From the NCBI GenBank assembly GCA_022575985.1, contig JAKSXM010000007.1, positions 34,164,501-34,228,500 on the forward strand: 64,000 bases of DNA, read 5' to 3'. Below are positions 55,400 to 64,000 of the stretch, piece after piece. Under the pieces are notes generated by a model. The model searched no databases. It was not told where the DNA came from and saw only the letters and a program-made list of their open reading frames with translations. Within the stretch, counting starts at the first letter, position 1. The number at the start of each line of letters is the position of its first letter. A program made the translations under genes and the position numbers. This DNA is from Anagrus nilaparvatae (lineage: Eukaryota; Arthropoda; Insecta; Hymenoptera; Mymaridae).

Positions 55400-57195
55400 T
55401 TAATACTACTTGTTTTGGATCTGGAACAAATGCTCTCATAATTATAGATATTATTATCAATAACCGAAACAAGATGTTACTTTTAGCTTAAGGGGCCCGT
55501 TATGTGTAGATTTTTGTAAATATGGTAAAATTGAGGAGCACTTTTTAGAAAAACTATAACATATTTTTTTTAAATTCTTTTTTCCCTTTATTTATACTTA
55601 CTATTAGTTTACAAAAAATTAAAAAAAAACTTCTACATATAATATTTTAATAATTATAGGTGGCGTTCTAAAGTCATATTTTTGAATGGCGTACATGATT
55701 TTGAGGCCAAATCAAATCTGATACAAAAAATAAAAAAAGATTATGAATCTTTAAAACATTGATTATCGTATGACACAGCAAAAAAACAAAATATTAATTT
55801 TTGCGAAAATTGTAAGCATAAAATTTTTTTTTATATTTTTTTTACTCTTTAATTGCTTGTAAATAAAAATTCACGAAAATAATAATCTTGTGTCATACGA
55901 TACGCAAACTTATAACAATTAAGTAAAATCCGAATTTTTGAAATTTGATCAAGTAGTTTTTGAGAAATCGTGTATGCCGCCTGTCAGCAAAAATGATGTT
56001 TTGAGAAAAACGCGTTTAAAGTTTTTAATAAGCATAAATAATATACGTACTTTCTTAGATGAAAATCGCTGTAAAAACAAAACGGCTCAATATTTTTAAA
56101 TAATATTTTCTGAGGACATTTTTGAATACTCATATATCAAAAATATTTAAAAAAAAAAAATCGATTTTTGAAAATCTTTACACATAACGGGTCCCTTAAT
56201 TTCTGTATAAAATTGGAAACCTGAATAGTATGAATCATAAAGTTTTTACATTTTAGTTTTAATAAGTAAATAGAATTAGGAAAAACAAACTTTAACACTC
56301 CAAAATTACAGGATACCAATTTGATACAGAAATTTAAACTAAAGGTAACACCTTGTTTCGGTTATCGATAATAACTAAAATTACAAGAAAAAATGTTTCA
56401 AAGATAAAGCAAGAACTGCAACATTTTTCTTAATTGTGTTGCTTTTGTGTAGTTCTATTAATTCATTGGAACCTGCAAAGAAATAATTTTGGCCTATTAT
56501 GGTTCAGAATTATTATTAATACTGATTATAAAGTCTTATACGAGTAATACAAAGATTAGTTATTTTTAATATTAGATGTTTTGAAGCTAGCCTGAGCAAC
56601 CTGATCAGGTTAAAAATTAAGATTAATGAATAATTATTGTCAATAGGTTCTAATGAATAAATAGAACTTCACAAAAGGGACTCAGTTTATTTAATTAATG
56701 AAATTGTTGTTTTGGTTCTGGAACATTTGCTCTTATAATTATAGTTATTATAAATTTCAGAAACGAGATGTTACTTTTAGCTTAAAAATTTCTGTATAAA
56801 ATTGGAAACCTTGAATAGTATGAATCTTAAAGTTTGTATCTTTTAGTTTTAATAAGTAAATAGAACTAGGGAAAACAAACTTTTAGAAACCAGAATTACA
56901 GGATTCCAGTTTGATACAGAAACTTAAACTAAAGGTAACACCTTGTTTCGGTTATCAATAGTAAGTAAAATTAAGAAAAAATGTTTCAGAGAAAAAACAA
57001 GAGTTGCAACATTTAGATTAATTATGTTGCTTTTTTGAAGTTCTATTAATTCATTGGAGCCTACAAGGAAATAATTTTGTCCTATATCTGGTTCAGAGTT
57101 ATTAATACTGATTATAAAGTCTTACACGAGTTATCCAAAGACTAGTTATTTTTAATATTCGATGTTTTGAAGGTAACCAGAGCAGAATAATTAGA
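55400..57195. repeat. Duplicated repeat of about 590 bp, one copy carrying a MITE
   Basis: Copy 1 (about 55410-55487 and 56200-56700) and copy 2 (about 56703-57195) share TTCTGTATAAAATTGGAAACC, GGTAACACCTTGTTTCGGTTATC, AGTTCTATTAATTCATTGGA and GATTATAAAGTCTTA, about 85-90% alike by eye. Each unit contains its own inverted pair (TTTCTGTATAAAATTGG / CCA(A/G)TTTGATACAGAAA). Copy 1 is interrupted by the TTAA element. Non-coding. Confidence 0.85.
55488..56199. mobile_element. TTAA-flanked MITE with a preserved empty site nearby
   Basis: TTAA (55488-55491) followed by GGGGCCCGTTATGTGTA, and the inverse TACACATAACGGGTCCC with TTAA (56196-56199; the right copy differs at one base). The flanks TTACTTTTAGC and TTTCTGTATAAAATTGG are adjacent in the second repeat copy, with one TTAA at 56782-56785. 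The element carries AAACTTTAAACGCGTTTTTCTC on its minus strand (near 56010). Confidence 0.9.
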
Positions 57196-58076
57196 GTAAA
57201 TAGCCAAAAAAGTCATAAGATTTCAATATTTAAAGTCAGGTTCCTCTAAAAGGTTATTCTGAATGAAAAATAAAACCACAAATAAACTTAACACAAATAT
57301 TTCCTGTTTATTTTTTATTTTTTATTTTTTATTTTTAAATTCTTTTTCAAACACATAAATATTTTTAATTATCAAAATAATACTACTATAATTTTAGATT
57401 ATTTTTGTATAGTATCATATAGAATAATATTTTACTTTACTCTATGGAAGTATATAATATATGCTTAAAAAATGATGTGTAAGAAAAAAATGTATATATG
57501 GAATGCGAGTATTTTACTCCTGATTTTTCTCGCACTTTGACTTTTTTCGATATTTTTTTAATATTCGAGTATTTTCGCTCGAATTGCGATTATCAAAGAG
57601 AAAGAAAGAGTATTTTCGTGCATATTAGTGTGTTTTTGTGTTTTGTTTTTAAATGAGCCTGGCCTTGAACTTATATTATATTCTTTTATTTAATTTTACT
57701 TTTATTTCTTTGAAATTTAAATGTCCCAAAGAAAGTTGCTAATAACACTAAATTATTTGATGATTATTTTTTCACAAAAAAAAAATTTTCCGGATGGTTA
57801 TTTTTCCATCATTTTTTATAAAAACAATCTTAATGGTTAACTTTTCATTATTTTTTAACCAGACGGGTATTCTAATTTTATATTCCTTGGCTTCTATTAA
57901 AAAAAAACTATAAATTTATTATGCCACGACACAAAAAAAATAAATTATTTTAAAAAAATAAATTTTTATGGTTGTGTTTCCGTTAAAAATTTAAATGGCA
58001 AAAGGCATATTAAAAAATTTTTTATACTCATTCGAGTTGCAATGAGGGCATGCTGGAAAAAAAATTTATTTATAAT
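57196..58076. other. AT-rich stretch; no gene seen
   Basis: Low-complexity A/T sequence with short TATTTTTTATTTTT runs near 57305-57340 and a few TATTTTCG(C/T)-type motifs near 57540-57615. Confidence 0.55.
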
Positions 58077-58313
58077 TTATGGTAAAATTCTGAACAATTT
58101 ATCAACTTTTACTGTCTCTTCTGAGTCAATACCCTTCATTTCACAAACGTGCTTTTTTAAAACTTTTATTGATTCATTTTGTGTTACAATATTTTTTTGT
58201 AAAATATTTATTAATTTACTGATCCATTTATTTTCATCTTGAAATTTTTGTATCGGTTTTTTATTTTCAATAATATTGGCTTTTTTTGTAACTTGTTTCA
58301 AATTATTTACCAT
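58077..58313 (-). CDS. Unrecognised Lys-rich frame
   Basis: A 78-codon minus-strand frame begins MVNNLKQVTKKANIIENKKP and continues helical and charged (ISKLINILQKNIVTQNESIK), ending near the motif CEMKGIDSEETVKVD. Upstream in another frame the strand reads HLDEEHWFTIKHM, so the open sequence may extend. It looks coding by composition but I know no match; it could be the remains of a mobile element or host exon. Confidence 0.3.
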   Translation of the reverse strand: MVNNLKQVTKKANIIENKKPIQKFQDENKWISKLINILQKNIVTQNESIKVLKKHVCEMKGIDSEETVKVDKLFRILP

Positions 58314-58450
58314 ATGCTTAATTGTAAACCAGTGCTCTTCATCAAGATGGTTGACCTACTGTAAACGTTTCCCAGCAAAGAATAAAAAGATGATCTCGTA
58401 ATGAACAGTTATGATAAAATCACTGTTTGGTTGTAGAGAATTAGGTGCAA

Positions 58451-58990
58451 TTAAATAAAAACTAATTTAATTAGATTAAGTTTGGTACACAATTCTTCAA
58501 AGAGCTGCCAGGCCGGCATTTCGTTCATAATAACTTCCATGCATGACCCCTGAGTCAAAATTATGATGTCATCCGAATAACCAAACACCTTGATGCCTGC
58601 TCTTTCGAGCGTGGTGAGGAGTTTGTTGACTGCCAGGCACCACAGTTTCGGAAATAATACTCCACCCTGCGGACAGCCATGTGTTACTTTCCCCGACAAC
58701 TTCGAGAATCCGTGTTCCGAAACAACGTACCTGTGTTTAAGATATTCTCCTAACCATAGTCTTATTGTTTCATTAATTCCATGCTCTCTTGCGCCACATT
58801 CAATGGCGTCGTGAGGAGTATTGCTAAATACTCCTACAATATCAATGAGAGTGGCCATTACTGCCCCGTATGCTTCCATACCAGCTTCAATGTAACTGAA
58901 CACTCCATGTAGAGCCGTTTCGGTAGATTTTCCACTTTGATAAGCATGTTGGGTTACCGCGAGGGGAAACGCTACCAGTTCCTCGTCCAT
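58451..58990 (-). pseudogene. Second type of non-LTR reverse transcriptase fragment
   Basis: The frame enters at QHAYQSGKSTETALHGVFSY, then TLIDIVGVFSNTPHDAIECG (motif A, with the second conserved Asp area changed to Ser-Asn), GCPQGGVLFPKLWCLAVNKL (motif B) and FGYSDDIIIL (the catalytic box as YSDD rather than YADD). It ends after EELCTKLNL. The KSTETALH and GCPQGGVL motifs fit the Jockey-superfamily or Loa-like groups and differ from the R1 and Jockey/CR1 pieces in this window. Confidence 0.75.
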
Positions 58991-59083
58991 TTGTGTATTT
59001 TTATAAATTTTAATTTTCTTAAATTTTTTGATTTAACGTTTAAAAACATTCAATCAATAGAAATTGATTTTAGTTCAATAATT

Positions 59084-59114
59084 AGACTGAGCGAAGCTCT
59101 GAGCGAGCTCAGTC
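59084..59114. repeat. Short hairpin AGACTGAGC / GCTCAGTCT
   Basis: A 9-bp perfect stem (59084-59092 with 59106-59114) with GAAGCTCTGAGCGA in the loop. Confidence 0.7.
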
Positions 59115-59329
59115 TATTCCCGCGACAGAATGTCAAGTTTGTTAACACGATAACTCCTTAACGATATTATTGATTGACTTCAAAATATCACAGATAGTCT
59201 CAAATGAGACAAAGACGAACTGATTAAATTTGTAGCCCATTTGGTACGCACATTTAAGAATAATAGCGAAAAATCTAACTCCTCATCAAAAAACTACATT
59301 TTTAAAATTTTTCATATTGAGAGTTTCGA

Positions 59330-59960
59330 TATTTACGAATAAAAAAGAACTTTTCACATTACCTAGGGGTATTCGAGGTTGAAAAAAACATTTTTATTAA
59401 TAAAATTTTTAATTTTTCAACCCAACATATTTTCCAATTTTCCAAAATGGCGAATTAAAAAACTTGAAAATATCAATTTTTCACATTACAAAGAGATTAC
59501 AAAGAACTTTTCACAATAACCTAGGGGTATTCGAGGTTAAAAAAAACATTTTTTTAAAATTTTTAATTTTTCAACCCAACATATTTTCCAATTTTCCAAG
59601 ATGGCAGATTGAAAAACTTGACAAAATCAACTTTTCACATTACAAAGAGATTTTTTAGGGCGAGAAAAATGAATATTAGGTGAAAAATATTCAATTTTTC
59701 AACACAACAAATTTTCCGATTTTCCAAGATGGCACCATTAAACTTAAAAAAATTAAAATAATTGAAATAATGACAACAATTATTTAAATACTCTCCTTGC
59801 CATCGAGCGATACAAGAAATTTAACTTTACAAGGGGGTTTTTGAGGCAAGAAATATGAATTTCCGGTCAAAAATATTTAATTTTTCAAACCAACATATTT
59901 CCGATTTTCCAAGATAGCGGTCCATAAAACTTAAAAAAATTAACTTTTAACTTTTAGTTC
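59330..59960. repeat. Tandem units with ATTTTCC(A/G)ATTTTCCAA(G/A)ATGGC
   Basis: Four diverged units (motif near 59430, 59587, 59713 and 59890), each with ATTTTTCAACCCAACATATTT or a close variant and TTTTCACATTACAAAGAGAT, spaced about 125-175 bp. The ATGGCG ending recalls the minisatellite at 8.0-8.8 kb, but the units are otherwise different. Confidence 0.75.
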
Positions 59961-60249
59961 AGGAAACCGGTCCAAAAGAGACCCTAAACCCACGCATAAA
60001 AAGTATAATAAAAAATGTTTTTTGTAAGCTGTTTAGATTTTTTTGCACGAACGCAATATGCTTTATAAAAATTAACTTAAGGGAACCTTAGATTTATTAT
60101 TAGATTTTTAGAAATTTTCTAATAAAAAAAATACTAATGAAATATGAGAACTTAATTTTTTTGACTATTTTTATTTCGAAATTTAGTTTTGTTTAAAATT
60201 TACAAAGTGATAAATATCGAATATTAAAAATACTAAAAATTGTCGTATA

Positions 60250-60729
60250 ATGTTAAGGGCAAACTTATGGACTGCTGGAGGTTTAATCAATAGTATTTTA
60301 GGTCATGTCAGAGAAATAATTTATTCTGACAATGATGCACCGCTGCAATTACCTGAAACAATCATGGTAGAATTTGACTATTACCGAGGACCATATTTAT
60401 ATAAAAATTTGTTTCCGATAATTCCACTAACCCGTAAATGGACGTATAATAAAATACAATGCAGCAGAAAACAAATTCCATTTATGTTATCTTATTCGAT
60501 AACAACACACAAGTCACAAGGGCAGAATATTCATAAAATTTTTCTTCATATAGGAGACAGAGAAAAACAATTAGGCATAACTTACATAGGATTAAGTAGA
60601 GTTAAATCAATTAACGATTTAATTTTAATAAAAGTTTATAATAAATATAGATACGACTCTATTCGACTATGCGCTTCTTTTAAGGAAAAACAAAAGTTTT
60701 TACACAAATTAAAAAACGATATTCATTAA
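60250..60729 (+). pseudogene. Helitron/Pif1-type helicase C-terminal fragment
   Basis: The frame reads MLRANLWTAGGLINSILGHV, then IPLTRKWTYNKIQCSRKQIP, then LSYSITTHKSQGQNIHKIFL, a Pif1-family motif (THKSQG), and GITYIGLSRVKSINDLI (motif VI, with SRVKS). These are the last motifs of the Pif1/Helitron helicase. The NTPase core before it is absent. The frame ends with TAA and AATAAAGTG follows at 60780. It is on the opposite strand from the Helitron Rep frame at 44.7-47.0 kb, which lacks exactly this end, but the two are 13 kb apart. Confidence 0.8.
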
Positions 60730-60924
60730 AATATCAATACACTATGTATGAAAAAATTTTTCTTATGCATGGAATAATTCAATAAAGTGTTTTTTTTATT
60801 AAATTTATACGCATTTATTTCTATATATCATTATTTATTATAAAAAAATTAAAATTATTTAGTTCTACACTAAATCATATAAATACAAAATGAAATAAAT
60901 TTTATTATTAATAATAAAAGTATT

Positions 60925-61095
60925 TGTGGCGAAGATGGACATAAAAGGGCAGAATGCAGCAAGGATAAGCCTAAGTGCTTCCTCTGCAAGTCCAGAAAGG
61001 ATAAGTGCTCCACGGAGCACTATCCAGGAGAGGGAAACTGCCCCAGTTACCGGGAGGCTCTGGCTGTGGCGAAAAACAGGTGTCATCGGAAATGA
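60925..61095 (+). pseudogene. R1-clade ORF1 end: Gag-like zinc knuckles
   Basis: The frame reads CGEDGHKRAEC (the end of a CX2CX4HX4C knuckle whose first Cys is lost at the truncation) and CFLCKSRKDKCSTEHYPGEG with further Cys, ending at TGA 61093-61095. The ORF2 start ATG (61092-61094) overlaps this stop, ATGA, a usual arrangement in R1-group elements. Confidence 0.8.
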
Positions 61096-64000
61096 TCAAA
61101 GTTCTCCAAGGGAACATGAGACGTGCACTGTTGGAGCAGATTACCCGCGAAGAAGATTCAAATATCCTCTTACTAAGCGAGCAATCTTACAACATGAACC
61201 ACAAGTACTGGGTTTCCGATGACGCTCTCTGCTGCGCCATATGGCTTCAAAACAGAGCCCAAACGTCCCTATCCCAGACAGGAAAAGGGAATTGCCACGT
61301 TTGGGCCAAGTGCGGAGAGACGACTTATATAAGTTGTTATCTCTCCCCTAACGACAGCTCGGAGGTGCTCGCTGCAAAGCTAGCCAGCATCGAGAACACG
61401 CAACTGGTGGCGTTATCCTTGGCGGAGACTTCAATGCCAGGGCCCTAGAGTGGGGCATGCCGACGACCAACCTAAGGGGACAAATGGTACCCGAAATGGC
61501 TGCTAGATGCAAACTAGTGGTCCAGAATAGAGGAAACAGGCCCACCTACGAGAGGGCAGGGTGGGGTATCTCTATCCCAGACATAACCTTTGCAACAGAA
61601 GCTGCGTCTGGGAGAATAGGCGACTGGAGGGTGATGGATGGCTAAAATGGTAGCGATCATAACTACATTGCCTTCCGGGTAATGGAAGGAAACTCACAAC
61701 GTCCTCCCTACAGGAGGCGTCCCCTTGGCTGGAACGTTTCAAAGATCGACGAGGACAGATTCGAGGAATACCTTCGAATCGAGTCAGCGTCGATCCCCGC
61801 TTGGCGAGGAGGGGCTACAAGCCCACGAGAGGCCGAAACCCTGGTTAATAAAGTAACGTCTCTATTACGCGGGGCTTGCGATGCCTCGATGCCTCGCCGC
61901 AGGCCCTGGAAAGGGAGAAAACCAGTGTACTGGTGGACTCCCGAAATAGCTGAGCTCCGAAAGGAATGCCACAGGACGCGACGAAGGGCCCAACGAGCAC
62001 GGGACAGACCCGAAGCTGCTGCACACTCCCAGGTACACAAGGTCGCCAAACACCGACTGGCCAAGGCCATCCGTCAAAGCAAGGCTCAATGTCTGCGTTC
62101 ATTACGCGAAGACGTAAACAAGGACCCCTGGGGCCTATGTTACAAAGTCGTAATAGGCAAATTGAACCGGGGGTCCGACAACATGATAGACGCGGCGTCG
62201 ACTGAACGGATCGTCGGTGCTCTCTTCCCTGAAAGGCCCATCTGGGAAAACCCGGTTTAGGTGATACCCAGGGAGGAAGTGCCGCTGTTCAGCGAAGGCG
62301 AGATGGTCAAGTCCATAAAGGCCATGAAAAATGGCAAGGCGCCGGGGCCGGACGGGATACCGGCGGAAGTGCTCAAAAGAGCAGTCAAAGTAATCCCTGG
62401 TATCCGGTTAAGCATGTTCAATGCTTGTTTGGTGGCTGGAGTATTCCCAAAGCAGTGGAAGGTGGCACGTCTCGTGCTCTTGAACAAGGGCAAGGGGGGA
62501 GCCCCGGACTCTCCATCATCCTACAGACCTTAGTGTATGTTAAATACCATTGGTAAGGTGATGGAGAGCTTGCTCCGGGCAAGGCTCAGAAGGGCAATCG
62601 AGGAGGGCGGTGGTCTCTCTGAGGAGTAGCATGGTTTTCGTGAAGGGCATTCCACGATAGACGCCATTCGGCGTGTCGTGGATACCGTAGAGGGTGAGAG
62701 GGAAAAGCGGCCTGCAATTCGCAAGGACGTCCTTCTGGTAACGCTGGACGTCAAAAACGCTTTCAACTCGGCCAGGTAGGATGACATGATCCGGTCCCTC
62801 GAGTACGATTTCCGGATACCCAGGTATCTAGGTAGCGTACTAAAGGATTACCTGCGGGACCGGAGACTGCTCTACGACACGCTCGATGGTAGGCGTGAAA
62901 GGGTTTTGAGTGCAGGCATCGCCCAAGGTTCGGTTCTCGGACCGGACCTGTGGAATGCCTTTTACGATGGCTTGTTGCGCGTCCACCTCCCGGAAGGAGT
63001 TTCCCTGTTCGGGTACGCCGACGACGTGGCCCTGACCATAACTGGCAGGGACATGGAAGTGACCCAGGAGAGGTTGAATCTAGTCATGAGACGGATCAAC
63101 CTCTGGATGGGCGATCACGGGCTCCTGCTTGCGATCCCAAAAACGGAGATCGTACTGCTGACCCGTCGAAGGGTTCCTACCGACTTCGATGTAATTATCG
63201 ACGACGGCGGAAACCCTCACACGATCCGAACCAGAACATCGGTGAAATACCTGGGAGTTCAACTTGATAACAAGCTGACCTTCTGGGAGCAATTTCAGAG
63301 GTCGTGTGAAAAGACAGCGTCGGCCGCATCCTCCCTGTCAAGGCTCATGGCCAACATTGGGGGACCCAAACCAGGGAAGCGGAGGCTCCTGATGTCAGTC
63401 GTCAACTCTGTCCTGCTCTACGGATCAGAAGTCTGGGCGAATACCACAGAAACTGCCAAGTACAGACGAAAAATATCGTCGGTACAGAGGCAGGCGGCAG
63501 TGAGAATCGCCTGTGGATACCACACGGTATCTCTAGAGGCGATCCAGGTTGTTGCTTCGGTGATACCCATTGACCTGCTAGCGTTGGAGCGGAAATTCAT
63601 CTACGAGAGCGTAGAAGAGCGCGAAGTGGCTTCCACTCGCGCCCGCTTTAACTCTATGAAAGCATGGAAGAAACGATGGAAAAAGAACCAAGAGAAAAAT
63701 GCCCTGTGGACGCGCAGACTGATCTCAGACCTGCAGGCATGGATGGGACGACAGCATGGGGAGGTGGATTTCTACCTTACCCAGTTCTTAACTGGACACG
63801 GGTACTTCCGTGTCATGTTGAAGCATTGGCATAAGGTGGCAACAAAGGAGTGCTTGCACTGTCCGGGCGTGGATGATACAGTAGAGCACACATTTTTCGA
63901 ATGTGTTCGCTACTCGGAGGGGCGCCCGCCCTTCCCGATTTGGAGGCCGGAGACGGTGGTCCCGGAAATGCTACGGAGTTCCGAAAACTGGAACAAAGTA
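61092..64000 (+). pseudogene. R1-clade ORF2, copy 2, with one frameshift and five stops
   Basis: ATG at 61092 opens the endonuclease (MIKVLQGNMRRALLEQITRE). One frameshift near 61405 follows, after which GGDFNARALEWGMPTTN and NGSDHNY appear. Stops lie at 61643 (TAA), 62258, 62531, 62627 and 62777 (TAG). From 62780 to 64000 the frame is fully open and includes AGIAQGSVLGPDLWN, GYADDVALTITG, VKYLGVQLDNKLTFW and the CLHCPGVDDTVEHTFFEC tail. The TAG at 62627 sits one codon before the TAA of copy 1, so the two copies broke independently. Confidence 0.9.

Larger units (their letters stand above)
60925..64000 (+). mobile_element. R1-clade non-LTR retrotransposon, copy 2, 5'-truncated, runs off the window
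   Basis: It begins abruptly inside an ORF1 zinc knuckle after TTTATTATTAATAATAAAAG, an ATT/AAT-rich flank like that of copy 1. It contains the end of ORF1, all of the endonuclease and the reverse transcriptase, and continues past 64000. It is clearly the same family as copy 1 (about 85-90% alike by eye) and in opposite orientation. GC content is far above the surroundings. Confidence 0.9.

Noticed and set aside
61005..61448. Independent 147-codon gene
   Set aside because: It is the endonuclease start of R1-clade ORF2, already described, up to the frameshift near 61405.
1..64000. CRISPR array, bacterial operon or prophage content
   Set aside because: No direct repeats with regular unique spacers, no ribosome-binding sites, and introns and retroelements throughout; this is eukaryotic DNA.

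Overview
This window looks like AT-rich genomic DNA from an arthropod, most likely an insect. The reasons are a conserved animal zinc-finger gene with spliced exons and a typical insect mixture of transposable elements: R1-clade non-LTR, Ty1/copia, Ty3/gypsy, Helitron, Polinton/Maverick remains, pogo-like elements and TTAA-flanked miniature elements. I could not fix the species. Almost all of the window is mobile or repetitive; host coding sequence is scarce.

Layout. 1-7.4 kb: direct repeats, hairpins and foldback elements, including a TTAA-flanked palindrome. 7.4-12.7 kb: a broken Ty3/gypsy element on the minus strand with an internal deletion, a 262-bp tandem duplication and several frame breaks, followed by a minisatellite. 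13.8-14.9 kb: a 1.1-kb palindrome built of tandem units. 16.1-17.05 kb: the only convincing host gene, the 5' part of the histone H4 transcription factor HINFP/MIZF (two exons; the rest is not seen here). 17.9-30 kb: nested palindromes and tandem arrays, one with an alternating A-B higher-order structure.

30.6-44.1 kb: pieces of a decayed minus-strand gene. One piece carries a zinc motif with PrimPol spacing. The pieces are separated by an almost complete Ty1/copia element (31.05-38.49 kb, plus strand) and, directly beside it, an R1-clade non-LTR element (38.5-41.4 kb, minus strand) lying in an (ATT)n tract. The copia element is the most intact mobile unit. Its gag appears to need two spliced upstream exons for a start codon. 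A single in-frame TAA separates protease from integrase, and the second catalytic Asp of the integrase reads Glu. 44.7-47.0 kb: the Rep half of a Helitron on the minus strand; a Helitron/Pif1 helicase tail lies apart on the plus strand at 60.25-60.73 kb. 49.6-51.3 kb: two foldback elements.

52.0-53.6 kb: three adjacent broken minus-strand reading frames that look like virion-type genes of a Polinton/Maverick. 53.9-54.3 kb: a pogo-like miniature element. 54.7-55.4 and 58.5-59.0 kb: two unrelated reverse transcriptase fragments. 55.4-57.2 kb: a duplicated repeat in which one copy has a TTAA element and the other keeps the empty site. 60.9-64.0 kb: a second R1-clade copy, plus strand, running off the window.

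Apart from HINFP, little here seems to work as a host gene set. The window is best read as a record of repeated insertion, nesting and decay. All identities come from reading motifs by eye; no database search was run.
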